A stretch of 25,324 bases of DNA from Lingula anatina. Lineage: Eukaryota; Brachiopoda; Lingulata; Lingulida; Lingulidae. Below the pieces are notes generated by a model. It did not search any database. It was not told where the DNA came from and saw only the letters and a list, made by a program, of their open reading frames with translations. This document shows, one piece after another, positions 11,265-19,545 of this stretch (positions are counted from its first letter, which is position 1; every line of letters begins with the position of its first letter). A program made the translations under genes and the position numbers. The DNA is taken from assembly GCF_001039355.2 (NCBI RefSeq), contig NW_019775908.1, positions 89,891 to 115,214 on the forward strand, read 5' to 3'.

Positions 11265-12086
11265 GCGTCCAAGGCCCGTTATGTTTTGGTGCTTATTCGA
11301 GACGTTTGCTGAAACCCTGCAAAAATAAAATAATTGTGTACAGAAGAGGTGAGGGTAATGTTCGGATGAAGTTCGAATGAAATCTTTAAAACGTACTCCA
11401 ATAAAATTTCAAATGTTTAAAACGATTGTCGAAACTGTTTTGGACACATATTTATATTGATGCATATTGATGGGGGACACAGGGTTTGGCGGACCACTCA
11501 ATAAGAACTGACGTATATGCATTTGAAAGAACTGCGGGGGCTTTTTTCAAAGTTAGTGCCAGTAGCGCCATGCTACCCTGGTATGTCAGCATTTTGTTTT
11601 AATTTTGCTAACAGACATGGCTTATTTTATCCTTATATGTGTAATTTTGGCACGTCCATTTTCGTCAGAAAGTTGCAAGGTTCAGAGGATTGCCTCCATC
11701 AACAACGTGCACTCACCTTGAGGTACATGTGTACATGTATCACCATACCATATTTAGAACAAACAGTATTCATTTTGATTTCAATTTGGAATGTGCAAAT
11801 AGCGAACCTTGCTTGATCATTGCCTGGTCTCTTGGGATATTATACCTTCCAGTTATTTAGGTTCCGTGGATTTAGAAATTTTCATATATTTCTGACGCTT
11901 CCAGAAATGGACACCGTTGTGATAATCAAAACAACTTTCAAGAACGTTCTGGGAGTCGGTATGATGACACCAGTATTCAACATGTTTTCAGAAACTTTAA
12001 TCTGTACATACTTCTAGGTCATATTTAACAGTAGAAGCTTCCAGGCGCTTCAAAATTCTAGTTATGTTTGGTGATGTTAACATCTT
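11265..12086. other. Inverted-repeat loop DNA without recognised gene
   Basis: Somewhat less AT-biased than its surroundings. It contains frames of 99 codons (11517-11816, plus) and 65 codons (11820-12017, plus) with no recognisable motif and no splice context. They are not called as genes, but this is the only part of the loop whose origin is unexplained. Confidence 0.4.
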
Positions 12087-12089
12087 ATA

Positions 12090-12497
12090 GTGTATGGCTG
12101 GCAAAATAATAAACGTAACTAATTTCAAAGTCCAATAACTTCAACAGTTCACAGCTTTTGAATTGAATTTTTGGACCAATTTTTGAAACATCAATATTAT
12201 TATTCAACCCTAAAACTTCCAAGTGTTAAAGTGAAACCGTTTTGATATTATAATCATCACAAAAACTCATTGACGGGTGTCAAAACTGGCAGACACTGGC
12301 ACCTGTCAGAAGTCAAACACACCGGCATGGCATTTATATTCTTAATATTTTAGGGTTTTCGGTGTCGGTATACAGAAACTAAGAAAGATAGAGTCATGAA
12401 ATTTTCATCATTTATTTAAAACATCATTTCCCTAAAATATGCCAAGTTTCATTGTTCTGTCTTTAAAACTGTTTAAGTTATTTTGAGCCACCCTGTA
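12090..12497. mobile_element. TA-flanked MITE with degenerate terminal inverted repeats
   Basis: The left end after TA reads GTGTATGGCTGGCAAAATAA. The right end, read in reverse complement after TA (12498-12499), is CAGGGTGGCTCAAAATAA. These match in the core GGCT...AAAATAA with a 2-bp indel. TA flanks and a CAGGGTGGCTCAAAA-type end are typical of Tc1/mariner-superfamily elements. It is about 400 bp with no transposase and must be non-autonomous. The left terminus is eroded, so its exact limit is uncertain. Confidence 0.55.
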
Positions 12498-12718
12498 TAC
12501 ATTCTTTATAAAGCTCTCACTGGGGTTTGCTTTATAAAGGAGTGAATCTTATAAATTGAAATAACACGAGTTTTATTTCTTGAAATAATAACACTGAAGT
12601 AGATTCCATTTTATGATTTTTTTCTTGCACAATGCTACTCACGAGATGTAAACGTTTACGTTTATAGGTGCAAGTTAATCACAAAATGACATTTATTTTG
12701 AAAAAAAAAGACATAAAT

Positions 12719-12978
12719 AAATCTCAATATAGTCCTTTGCTAAATCTTATCTAGTCAAACACACTTTCCTAGGCAATGCTTATTAAGCTAAGGTAACCGT
12801 TTTTTTTTCCATAGGCACCATGTCAGACGTGTTTTCTTCATGTCCAGCGTCCATTAATACTAGTAGTGCAGCGAACTAGTTCTGTTTATTTCTCCGGTCA
12901 TGTTTCACACACCGCAGTGAAACTTTTGTTTCGGGGCCATTTTTTTGACAGACATGTATCACATTTTCAAACCCACAT
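12719..12978 (-). pseudogene. 3' remnant of a second galactose-3-O-sulfotransferase gene
   Basis: On the minus strand, 33 codons from CGFENVIHVC to RNKQN and a TAG stop (12876-12878) align with the last 33 codons of the intact sulfotransferase gene downstream (14219 onward): 20 of 33 residues are identical, including both cysteines of CVK/CQ and the final NKQN. Homology continues past the stop through the 3' flank (about 12719-12875 against 13862-14218), including an AGGCACCA block and a CTTATCT block. The rest of the gene is missing. At codon 1 of the remnant the sequence switches abruptly into the poly-C/G end of the right inverted-repeat arm. It is either a truncated tandem duplicate or a captured gene fragment inside a transposon. 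Not functional. Confidence 0.85.
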
Positions 12979-13833
12979 CCCCCCCCCCCCCAAGTCAGCC
13001 ACTGATCCATATAATCATAGTCCTTTTGAATAAAGTAAGTATTGATCTCTTCTTTTAACACGGATGCAAATCCAGGATTTGAAAATTTTGGACTTCAACG
13101 GATTTATCTAGGGCCAAATAAACTAAAATTCCGGACTAACAGTACAACGAACGATAGGCTATATTGTGAAACAGGTCCCTGGATGTTGATCAAGTGGAAA
13201 CAAACAGCAAGGGCCGTGGATGTTTGTTTAAACCATCTTTATTCCCACTATTTAAGTTCTCATCACCATCACAATTCCTCTTTATATCCCACATTTACAT
13301 AACATACATATTTATATCACTTATTTACTGTAATTGTAATACTGAAATATGCCCTAGCTTCACGAGAGATGGTTAAGTTCCCGAGATTTCAAAAAGAGAC
13401 GCGCGACACGTGACATCCTATGCGGCGCCACTGCGCCACGAACAGTGGCCACATGTACAAGACAAACTAACCCATAACCTGCTTTCAATAACAGAATAAA
13501 AATCATCGATCTGAATAAAAACACATATCCAGTCAAATACATTGAGATATGAGAAAAAGTCAAATTGTAATGCTCACACGAAGTTTAATAGTTTATCGGA
13601 TATGAAAGTAGTTTACAAGCAGTCATATTGGCCTTTAATTTTCACCTTTTTCAGCTCCATGCTTGATCTCAAATTTCATATTTTATTCCATGAAACTTAC
13701 TGCACATTGCTACTTATAAGGCGTGATGTTTCAAACATGGCAAATTATATCATTAAGTTCAAATTGATCAAGATAATAAAATTATTTTGCCAGCAAAAGC
13801 CACAATAAAATCTCAATATGATTTTTTTTTTTT
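12979..13833 (-). repeat. Right arm of a giant inverted repeat
   Basis: Reverse complement of 9576-10411. It starts with 13 C residues and ends with 12 T residues. Unlike the left arm it carries a 15-bp segment around 13070-13085 that completes a near-palindrome also found at 10661-10678. Immediately outside the arm, ATTTCATTT (13834-13842) resembles ATTTTANTT (9567-9575) outside the left arm: a possible imperfect 9-bp target-site duplication, in low-complexity sequence. The inner edge is fused to the sulfotransferase remnant and the outer edge lies about 28 bp from the 3' flank of the intact sulfotransferase gene. Confidence 0.92.
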
Positions 13834-13880
13834 ATTTCATTTGGCCCTCCTGGGATTCCATACAATATAGTCCTCAAATA

Positions 13881-14089
13881 CACTCGTACAAAAAAGTTTG
13901 GAAACATCATTATTTTGAATAATTATAAAACAGCCATATCAGCTAAGGTAAATATTTAACCAAATATTGATGGATAATGCACCTACCATTCGTTTATTTT
14001 TAATATGTACCAAAGATTTTCCCCACTACATTACATAGTTTTTAATTTTTGAAAAACGATATCCTATTTCCAAACTTTTTGATCGAATG
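13881..14089. mobile_element. 209-bp Tc1/mariner-type MITE with TA target duplication
   Basis: Flanked by TA (13879-13880 and 14090-14091). The left end CACTCGTACAAAAAAGTTTG and the reverse complement of the right end, CATTCGATCAAAAAGTTTGG, form an approximately 25-bp terminal inverted repeat with one indel. No coding sequence. The duplicated sulfotransferase flank at 12726-12750 preserves the same site without the insertion, which confirms both element limits. It sits 130 bp downstream of the sulfotransferase stop codon, in its likely 3'UTR. Confidence 0.88.
13993..13998 (-). promoter_or_regulatory. Candidate poly(A) signal for the sulfotransferase gene
   Basis: AATAAA on the minus strand, 221 nt past the stop codon and inside the MITE. 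No canonical AATAAA is seen between the stop and the MITE (only an AATATA variant near 14164), so the transposon may provide the 3' processing signal. Inferred from sequence only. Confidence 0.4.
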
Positions 14090-14218
14090 TAGATCTTATC
14101 TGGACAAACAGAATTTGCCTAGCAATGATCAAGCTACGATAATGGTTTCTGTGACAGGCACCATATATTAAATTAGTGAAGATTTCGTTTTTTCATTCGA
14201 GTGATCGGTAAAACTTGA

Positions 14219-17200
14219 CTAGTTCTGTTTATTTGAACGGCCAAATTTTACACACTGCAGTGCAACGTAAGTTCCACTGACATTTCGTTGACATGAATCT
14301 ATCGCATTTTCAAACCCACATCTTTTCACCCATTTCAAAGCATTTTTAAAACTTGCAAGCTCGTCATAAAAGTCTTTACCTTGAGAAGCAATTGTCTTTT
14401 TCATTTTGGTCAAAAAGTAGTCGTACAAGTGATAGTCAGCTTTACTCCATGCTTTGTGTTGTTGAATGATCCATGGGTCGTCTTCAGTCTTAAATTCAGG
14501 AGTGTACTTACCAGCATTTCGCTTTACATACAGAAAATCGTGTACCTTCCAGCATAACTTTCTACCAAGCAAAATCAAACTTTCATCAAAGAGTTCATTC
14601 ACAATGATAAAATCAAATTGTTTATCTATGTAATTAATGTATTGTTCGATAAAAGTTTCGTTGTTTCTGATTTTCATGTCGTCATCTGGAAATCCAAACT
14701 CGTACATCATCCCATTTCTTATAAAGCTATTATAACTTCGGCGAATGTACATATTCCAATATTTATACGGGTTTTGGAAAAATGCTAGCAGACTATTCGA
14801 GGATGTAATATTAAATTTGCTTTTCATTGACATAAAGTTAAAGGCACTCTTAAATTGAGAAAATGGTTCACGGACAATTCCTATGCGAAATGAATCCTTC
14901 GGCATCATGGCGTTTACAACTTTAGCATCAAAAACCATGTGATGAATCATCATATCATATGTTTTGTTAGGACTGTATGCGGCATCTGCGAAAGTTGGCT
15001 TCCTTACATGAAGGTGCGGGTAGTTCAGATCTTTACTCGGGTAAAAACTGGGTCTTCCTGGCAGTGGCTTTAAAACAGCCAACCCATATTTCGCTGCCGC
15101 ACGATCTAAGATTGAATAGACAGTGGTAGAACCGCACTTATGAACTTTCAAGAAAATAATATGTCTTTTTTGTTTACATTTGTCGTGAGAACATGTCCGT
15201 CCTGGGACCTCGTACGGTAAAAGAGCAGCAAAAGATGTGTCATCGGGAAATTGCCGAACACTGGAAAAATACGTCCCATCTGGAAGGTTGGTCCCTTGGT
15301 TGGTCCTATCTGTAACTAAGAAAAAGTGGTCATATTTCACAATGCATACTGTTTAAAAACTTCCAGGTGGAGTATGTATGTATACTTCATTTGAAAATAC
15401 GCACCAGGACGCTATCAGAGGATTAAAGTCATCCATACCATAGACATATCCTGTCTTGCATATTATTGGTAACCAGGTTGTTAATCGATACGTATTTTTA
15501 TACACTGTTGCCCAAAGTGGTTAATTGTCACACCCTGCAAAATTTGGGTTTTTGAATAATGTTATAGGATTTTAAGCTGTATTTATGTTGTTATTTTGGA
15601 TTCTTTCTTCTTGGTAGTAAGCAATGACCATTTGATATAAACTAGGTCAAATATGAGCACGTCAATGGATGGCAGTTCCAAAATTAAGTTTCGGGTGTGA
15701 GGGGTATGTGAATAGATGTTGCGAGCTTAGCTATAAAAGGGATGTTGTTGCGTTGATATAAAGTGGATTTTCGAGGAAGATGAGATCTGACCACCACCAA
15801 TCTATACGTGTGGTATGAGCTGAAGCCATGCCAGATGTTACAAGAAAACGTAGATGAGGCCACTGGAGGTGTTTCTGTTCATGTTTGGGATACTTTTTTT
15901 CCATAGGTGTGAGACAATTCGTTCTTCTGTGAGAAAACGCCAACGCCAAGGCGTTCAGAGATATCTTACAAAATAAATCGATCACATCATAGAAGTACTT
16001 CTATGATCACATTTAGCCTACACTTGCAATATTCCGGCCACTTGGCAACGGTATTTGTAAAACGAATACAACATTCTGCTCATGGATCAACCCGCGAGAA
16101 GCCCAGATATGAACCCAACTGAACATCTTTGGGGCGGATTTGGGAGGGCTTTTGAAATTTCGTGGGGATTTATAGGCGTTAACCTATTAACAGAATCTGT
16201 ATTGAAAACGGCGCATTTTCAGGGGCGATATTAAGAAAACATTCAATCCACAGGAAGTGTGCAATATAACCGTGTTTTCGTTTCTTTTGTATGTGATAAA
16301 ATATTTTGTATCTGCAATGATACAACTGTTCAATAAACAAAATTTTATATTTGTAACAAAATGCATACATTTTATTAGGTGTGACAACCATTTTGAGCAA
16401 CAGTTTGTGCCCAGTAGCTGCAAATTTTGTTTAAGTCTTCATATAGGTACAATTTTTATCAAAGTATGAGATTGTTTATCGTTTCCTGACCTTAATGAAG
16501 CCATTTTTCTGGTTCACGTACGCATACTAATTTAATAAACTTTTCAGCCGACACACAACCGAAGACGTTACTCTGTTGATAAACCAATGACGTTCCCCTT
16601 AAAGTTATACTGTTATACTGAGTTATTATAGAGTAGTCTAGATGAAATACTTCCATGGTTATACTGAGATGTTAACTGATTTTTTAAAATTTTAATACTA
16701 TAAATGCACAGCATTTTTCAAATTATTTTATAGTGAAAAAAGGGGAACTTTAATGAAAAAATTCTGATTGGTCACTTTATAGTGACGTCGATGAAGTGGA
16801 TCTACTCCTTAATTGGGACTGCTGGGTTGTAACATCATAAAAAAAATCCGAGGTGACATAAAAAAGCATGCCGTGCGGCAATCTTGTGTGACACCCAGAT
16901 GCCGTAATTTCGATCGGATACAATAACAAAAACATCAGCTATTTTGAGACATCAAAACGTCAAATTTGCATCAATGGTTTTAAGTTATAAAAACCCTTGC
17001 GTGACCTGCGAGCTGAAGTGTGCAGTCCGCGCCGTCAAGTGGTGCCATGAATAAGCAGTTAGACATCTTCAAATAAAAACGACAATAAACGAAATTGTCA
17101 GGTGCAAAAATGCCATTCGGATTCAAATTTTAAGTAATTCTTTTGTTTGTATACTTGGTCGGTAACTGTACGTAAATTGTCAACATCACAGATTATCTTA

Positions 17201-17339
17201 AAGACAGAGACGTCTTACCTTTTCCAGAATCTTTGTTGTTCACCGCATATCTGTTGCTTATTTTACTCTTCCCCCAATAAAGGGCAACTATCACTACCGA
17301 GGTTATGCACAGCACACATATTTTCACTTTCCCCATCAT
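14219..17339 (-). CDS. GAL3ST-like: Galactose-3-O-sulfotransferase (Gal-3-O-sulfotransferase family), two exons
   Basis: Type II Golgi enzyme of the family that moves sulfate from PAPS to the 3-OH of galactose on glycolipids or glycoproteins. The spliced coding sequence is 17339-17219 plus 15309-14219. The phases agree (exon 1 ends AAA-G, exon 2 starts AT-AGG, giving Asp), and it encodes 403 residues, close to the usual length of about 400-480. Exon 1 supplies a short cytoplasmic tail and a membrane anchor. In exon 2 the PAPS 5'-phosphosulfate loop FLKVHKCGSTTV lies at about residues 93-104 (Lys95, Lys98, Gly100, Ser101) and the 3'-phosphate site RIGIVREPFSQFKSAF at about 182-197. Four N-glycosylation sequons (NKT, NIT, NET, NVS) suit a lumenal domain. 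No internal stops or frameshifts. The acceptor substrate cannot be told from sequence; galactosylceramide sulfotransferase-like is the closest description. The intron carries a dead mariner element. Confidence 0.9.
15830..16160 (+). pseudogene. Tc1/mariner transposase fragment
   Basis: The C-terminal third of a DDE transposase, broken by frameshifts. The ATGGVSVHVW block corresponds to the GGGSVMVWG region of the family. The ARSPDMNPTEHLWG block corresponds to the conserved SPDLNPIEHLWD motif, where the final acidic residue has become Gly. Intervening sequence includes a 22-bp perfect palindrome (15986-16007) not expected in the gene. Confidence 0.8.
15986..16007. repeat. 22-bp perfect palindrome
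   Basis: ATCATAGAAGT followed directly by its reverse complement ACTTCTATGAT, with no spacer. It lies inside the dead transposase and probably arose by a local inverted duplication. Confidence 0.9.
16406..17218. other. Proximal part of sulfotransferase intron 1
   Basis: Intronic sequence between the mariner element and exon 1. It has a repeated GTTATACTGAG motif (16613, 16658) and a small GTCACT-TTAT-AGTGAC hairpin near 16780. Inverted TTAAAGTT copies near 16600 and 16750 hint at a small TTAA-type element but are too short to call. No exon identified. Confidence 0.5.
17219..17339 (-). CDS. GAL3ST-like: Exon 1 of the sulfotransferase: signal anchor
   Basis: The minus strand starts ATGATGGGG at 17339 and runs 40 codons plus one base to a consensus donor AAAAG|GTAAGA (GT at 17218-17217). 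The peptide begins MMGKVKI. A hydrophobic segment at about residues 7-22 (ICVLCITSVVIVALYW) is flanked by lysines: a classical type II signal anchor, as this family needs and as exon 2 lacks. The other frame start for exon 2 would be a GTG inside the acceptor tract, so it is not credible. This exon and the phase-matched acceptor TTACAG (AG at 15311-15310) therefore fix the gene model. Confidence 0.85.
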
Positions 17340-18765
17340 AGATTGTGTTTTATGAAATCTGCTGACCTGAATGCATGTAGTGATATACTGGTATGTTGTA
17401 TTTCATTAACCTAACTTTCTTGCATATATATTCTCTAACCAAAAGAAAAACATCCTGGTTTAGATGGCTATACCGTATAATTTTATAAATTCTTTTGGAT
17501 TGATACCAAAGAGCCTCTGCTAAGGTCACTGAATAAATACGTTGAAGTTCAGTAAATGTCCCCAAGGTATGTGTGAGATAATACACTGTGTTGAGGCGAC
17601 TGAGAGCCAAAATGTCTGTCTGTTTATCTATAGACATATATGTGAATATCTGTGGAAAATCAATCTGTCGCCCTGGTAGAGGGTACTCCCTACCCAGGTT
17701 CTTTTGGAAACATCGCTTGGACGAGTTTATATGGAATAAACTCGTCTATGTGCGCTGGTCACCTCCCGCCAAATTCTTACGTAGTCTGACCAATTTGGCC
17801 AATTTTTGCTCAATACTTGCAGGGATGTCGTTATTTAATCTGTTTAATGGCGCGTGTGGAGGCGGGGAGACTATCAGCATATAACTCGCCTCTTCTCTCA
17901 TGTGGTGTCCGCCATTTTTGATCAGTGGATCAGAAAATCCTTGGAACTTTTATTCTAAATGGGCTCATACAGTAATAACGAATAAAAATCTTGTATTATT
18001 AAAGTCGGTAAACAATGAAATTGATTCAGATAAAGAAGCAATACCTCTTTACAACCATGACAAGTGGAAGGAAAAGCTTAACATCGGGTCATTCAGAATA
18101 TAGAAGATTAGAGTATCAACTGGTCCAATGATCAAATATGGTGGACCCTACATGAAAGGAAGACCGCTTAATCTTGAAATGGTCTCTCCGCCTCTCACAC
18201 GAATGAAGCCGAGATTTAATTACTGTGCCCCCTATTTCAAAAAGGAGGATCTTTTCACAAAAAAATTACTGATTGTACAAAAAATGCATAAGTTAACGAT
18301 GGTAAAAAATAAATAAAAGCTACATTTTGGTATTTTTTACAGTATACTCTGAATTGGAAGACGCACCTGACCTGTCTGTGCGTGGAGTCAAAAAGTTCTG
18401 TAACGTTTGAGCAGTGATGGCATTCCACGGTGCAAAGATGGTATGAAATCATTTTTGTTTTCAGTGGTTTCCTTCGGTCGGCCTTATCCAGGTAATCTTG
18501 CCCGTGTGCCTGTTTGGTTATGATGTTGTCTAACCCTCTAAATGCATGGTTCTCATGGAACAACCCAACCTTCTGGTAATTCGGCGGGTTAAAACCCCCT
18601 CCCGCGTCAACCGCTTGGTCAAAAATGTAGCCCTCTCACTTGGAGCCGCATATTAAAAATAACTGGTGTTGGAGTTTTTCAATGGTTTAGCTAGGTAGGC
18701 CAGTTTTCTACTACTAACATCCCCCGATGATTGGTTGCCTACTTGTTATGTAATCGAAAAATAAA
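17340..18765. other. 5' flank of the sulfotransferase gene; no gene identified
   Basis: It should contain the sulfotransferase promoter, but no clear TATA box is visible upstream of the ATG at 17339. Structured elements: a 10-bp perfect hairpin GACGAGTTTA/TAAACTCGTC (17720-17746) and a GCCATTTTTG, YY1-like, motif near 17910. Frames of 60-100 codons on both strands (for example 17588-17884, 17900-18103, 18128-18316 plus) have no recognisable motif or consistent splice sites. Confidence 0.45.
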
Positions 18766-18900
18766 ACCACTGTTGCACTTCGAGAGTTTATTATCAGGCA
18801 CACAATCAGATGCAATTAACAATGAGTAACAAACTGTGACAATGAGTTACACAATCGAAATTGTGTGCCTGATAATAAACTCTCGAAGTGCAACAGTGGT
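18766..18900. repeat. Perfect 41-bp inverted repeat with 53-nt loop
   Basis: 18766-18806 and 18860-18900 are exact reverse complements (41/41). The loop holds two near-identical CAATGAGT(T)AC direct repeats. No target duplication is evident outside. It is a foldback MITE or a recent template-switch product; a transcript through it would form a long perfect dsRNA stem. Confidence 0.95.
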
Positions 18901-18980
18901 ATTTGGTGTTTTATGTTAATTTGAAATGGCGTAAAACACAAATACTACGGCGCGTGTGCAGTTCGGGAGTTAAGCTTAGT

Positions 18981-19024
18981 TTAATCAAGAAGTTATAAAG
19001 AGATTTTATAACTTCTTGGTTTAA
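18981..19024. repeat. Hairpin with 14-bp core
   Basis: CAAGAAGTTATAAA pairs with TTTATAACTTCTTG across a 5-nt loop, and outer TTAA/TTTAA bases extend the stem. It lies 80 bp after the 41-bp perfect hairpin and just upstream of the DUF4806-like gene. Confidence 0.85.
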
Positions 19025-19080
19025 TACATCCGGGCATTGGGCAGGTGGCGCCACAATCTCTGTACCGATACGCGGGCCGA

Positions 19081-19092
19081 CATGCGCAGTGG
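19081..19092 (+). promoter_or_regulatory. NRF1-like CATGCGCAGTGG motif
   Basis: CATGCGCAGT is close to half of the NRF1 palindrome found in many CpG-rich animal promoters. It lies in a locally GC-rich patch at the start of the DUF4806-like locus. Whether it acts as a promoter is inference. Confidence 0.25.
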
Positions 19093-19536
19093 TGGTTAGT
19101 GATCACAGCACCAGGTTTAAACGGCATTTCAAGCANGAAGGTGAAAGAGAGTCAACCTACATGTACACCAACACAGTTACCTCCGTTTCCCGTTTCATTG
19201 ACCATTAGGTATGGTATAACTTTTTACAGTGATGTTTTTTAGTATTATTGAATACAATGCCATGTCAGTTTAGATTTTTTATTTGTATGACACATTGTGA
19301 AGTTGATATAAGGTACACAAAAAGTAAATAACCTCGGAAATACAATTAATAGATCTGATAAGAACCAAGTGGTAATTGAAAAAAGCCAAGAATGGGTAGG
19401 TGACAAATGCCCTTTTAGTATTAGTGCACATGTTGTTACGTTATAATGTGTTATGTTATAATGTGATTGTGGTATCTCGTGACTTTTTGACCAATCGGAA
19501 CATTGCAAATTGCACGCTCCAGAAGAGAAAAAAAGG

Positions 19537-19545
19537 TCAAGGTCA
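19537..19545 (+). promoter_or_regulatory. TCAAGGTCA nuclear-receptor-type site
   Basis: Exact match to the extended half-site bound by ERR/NR5A-type orphan receptors. It follows an overlapping AGGTCA and lies about 50 bp downstream of a CCAAT motif. A nine-base match can occur by chance; the clustering is the only support. Confidence 0.3.

Larger units (their letters stand above)
15503..16405 (+). mobile_element. Inactive Tc1/mariner-superfamily transposon in the sulfotransferase intron
   Basis: The left end after TA (15501-15502) reads CACTGTTGCCCAAAGTGGTT, continuing to GTCACACC. The right end in reverse complement reads ACTGTTGCTCAAAATGGTT, then GTCACACC, giving terminal inverted repeats of about 28-30 bp. 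The right TA is eroded. Inside, plus-strand fragments in shifting frames match a Tc1-type DDE transposase: EATGGVSVHVWDT at about 15855, a GVRQFVLL-like stretch near 15905, and QPARSPDMNPTEHLWG at about 16088-16135, the signature around the third catalytic acidic residue. Frameshifts and stops abound and the 5' half is missing, so it is dead. It is antisense to the host gene. Confidence 0.82.

Noticed and set aside
11057-11380. 107-codon plus-strand frame
   Set aside because: Its middle is translated (TTTA)n microsatellite.
16590-16760. Possible TTAA-type MITE with inverted TTAAAGTT ends
   Set aside because: Only 8 bp of terminal match and the adjoining GTTCCCC motifs are out of register.
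17047-17076. Short ATG frame MNKQLDIFK in a GC-richer patch
   Set aside because: Nine codons to a stop and no donor site; too short to support, and it lies inside the sulfotransferase intron.
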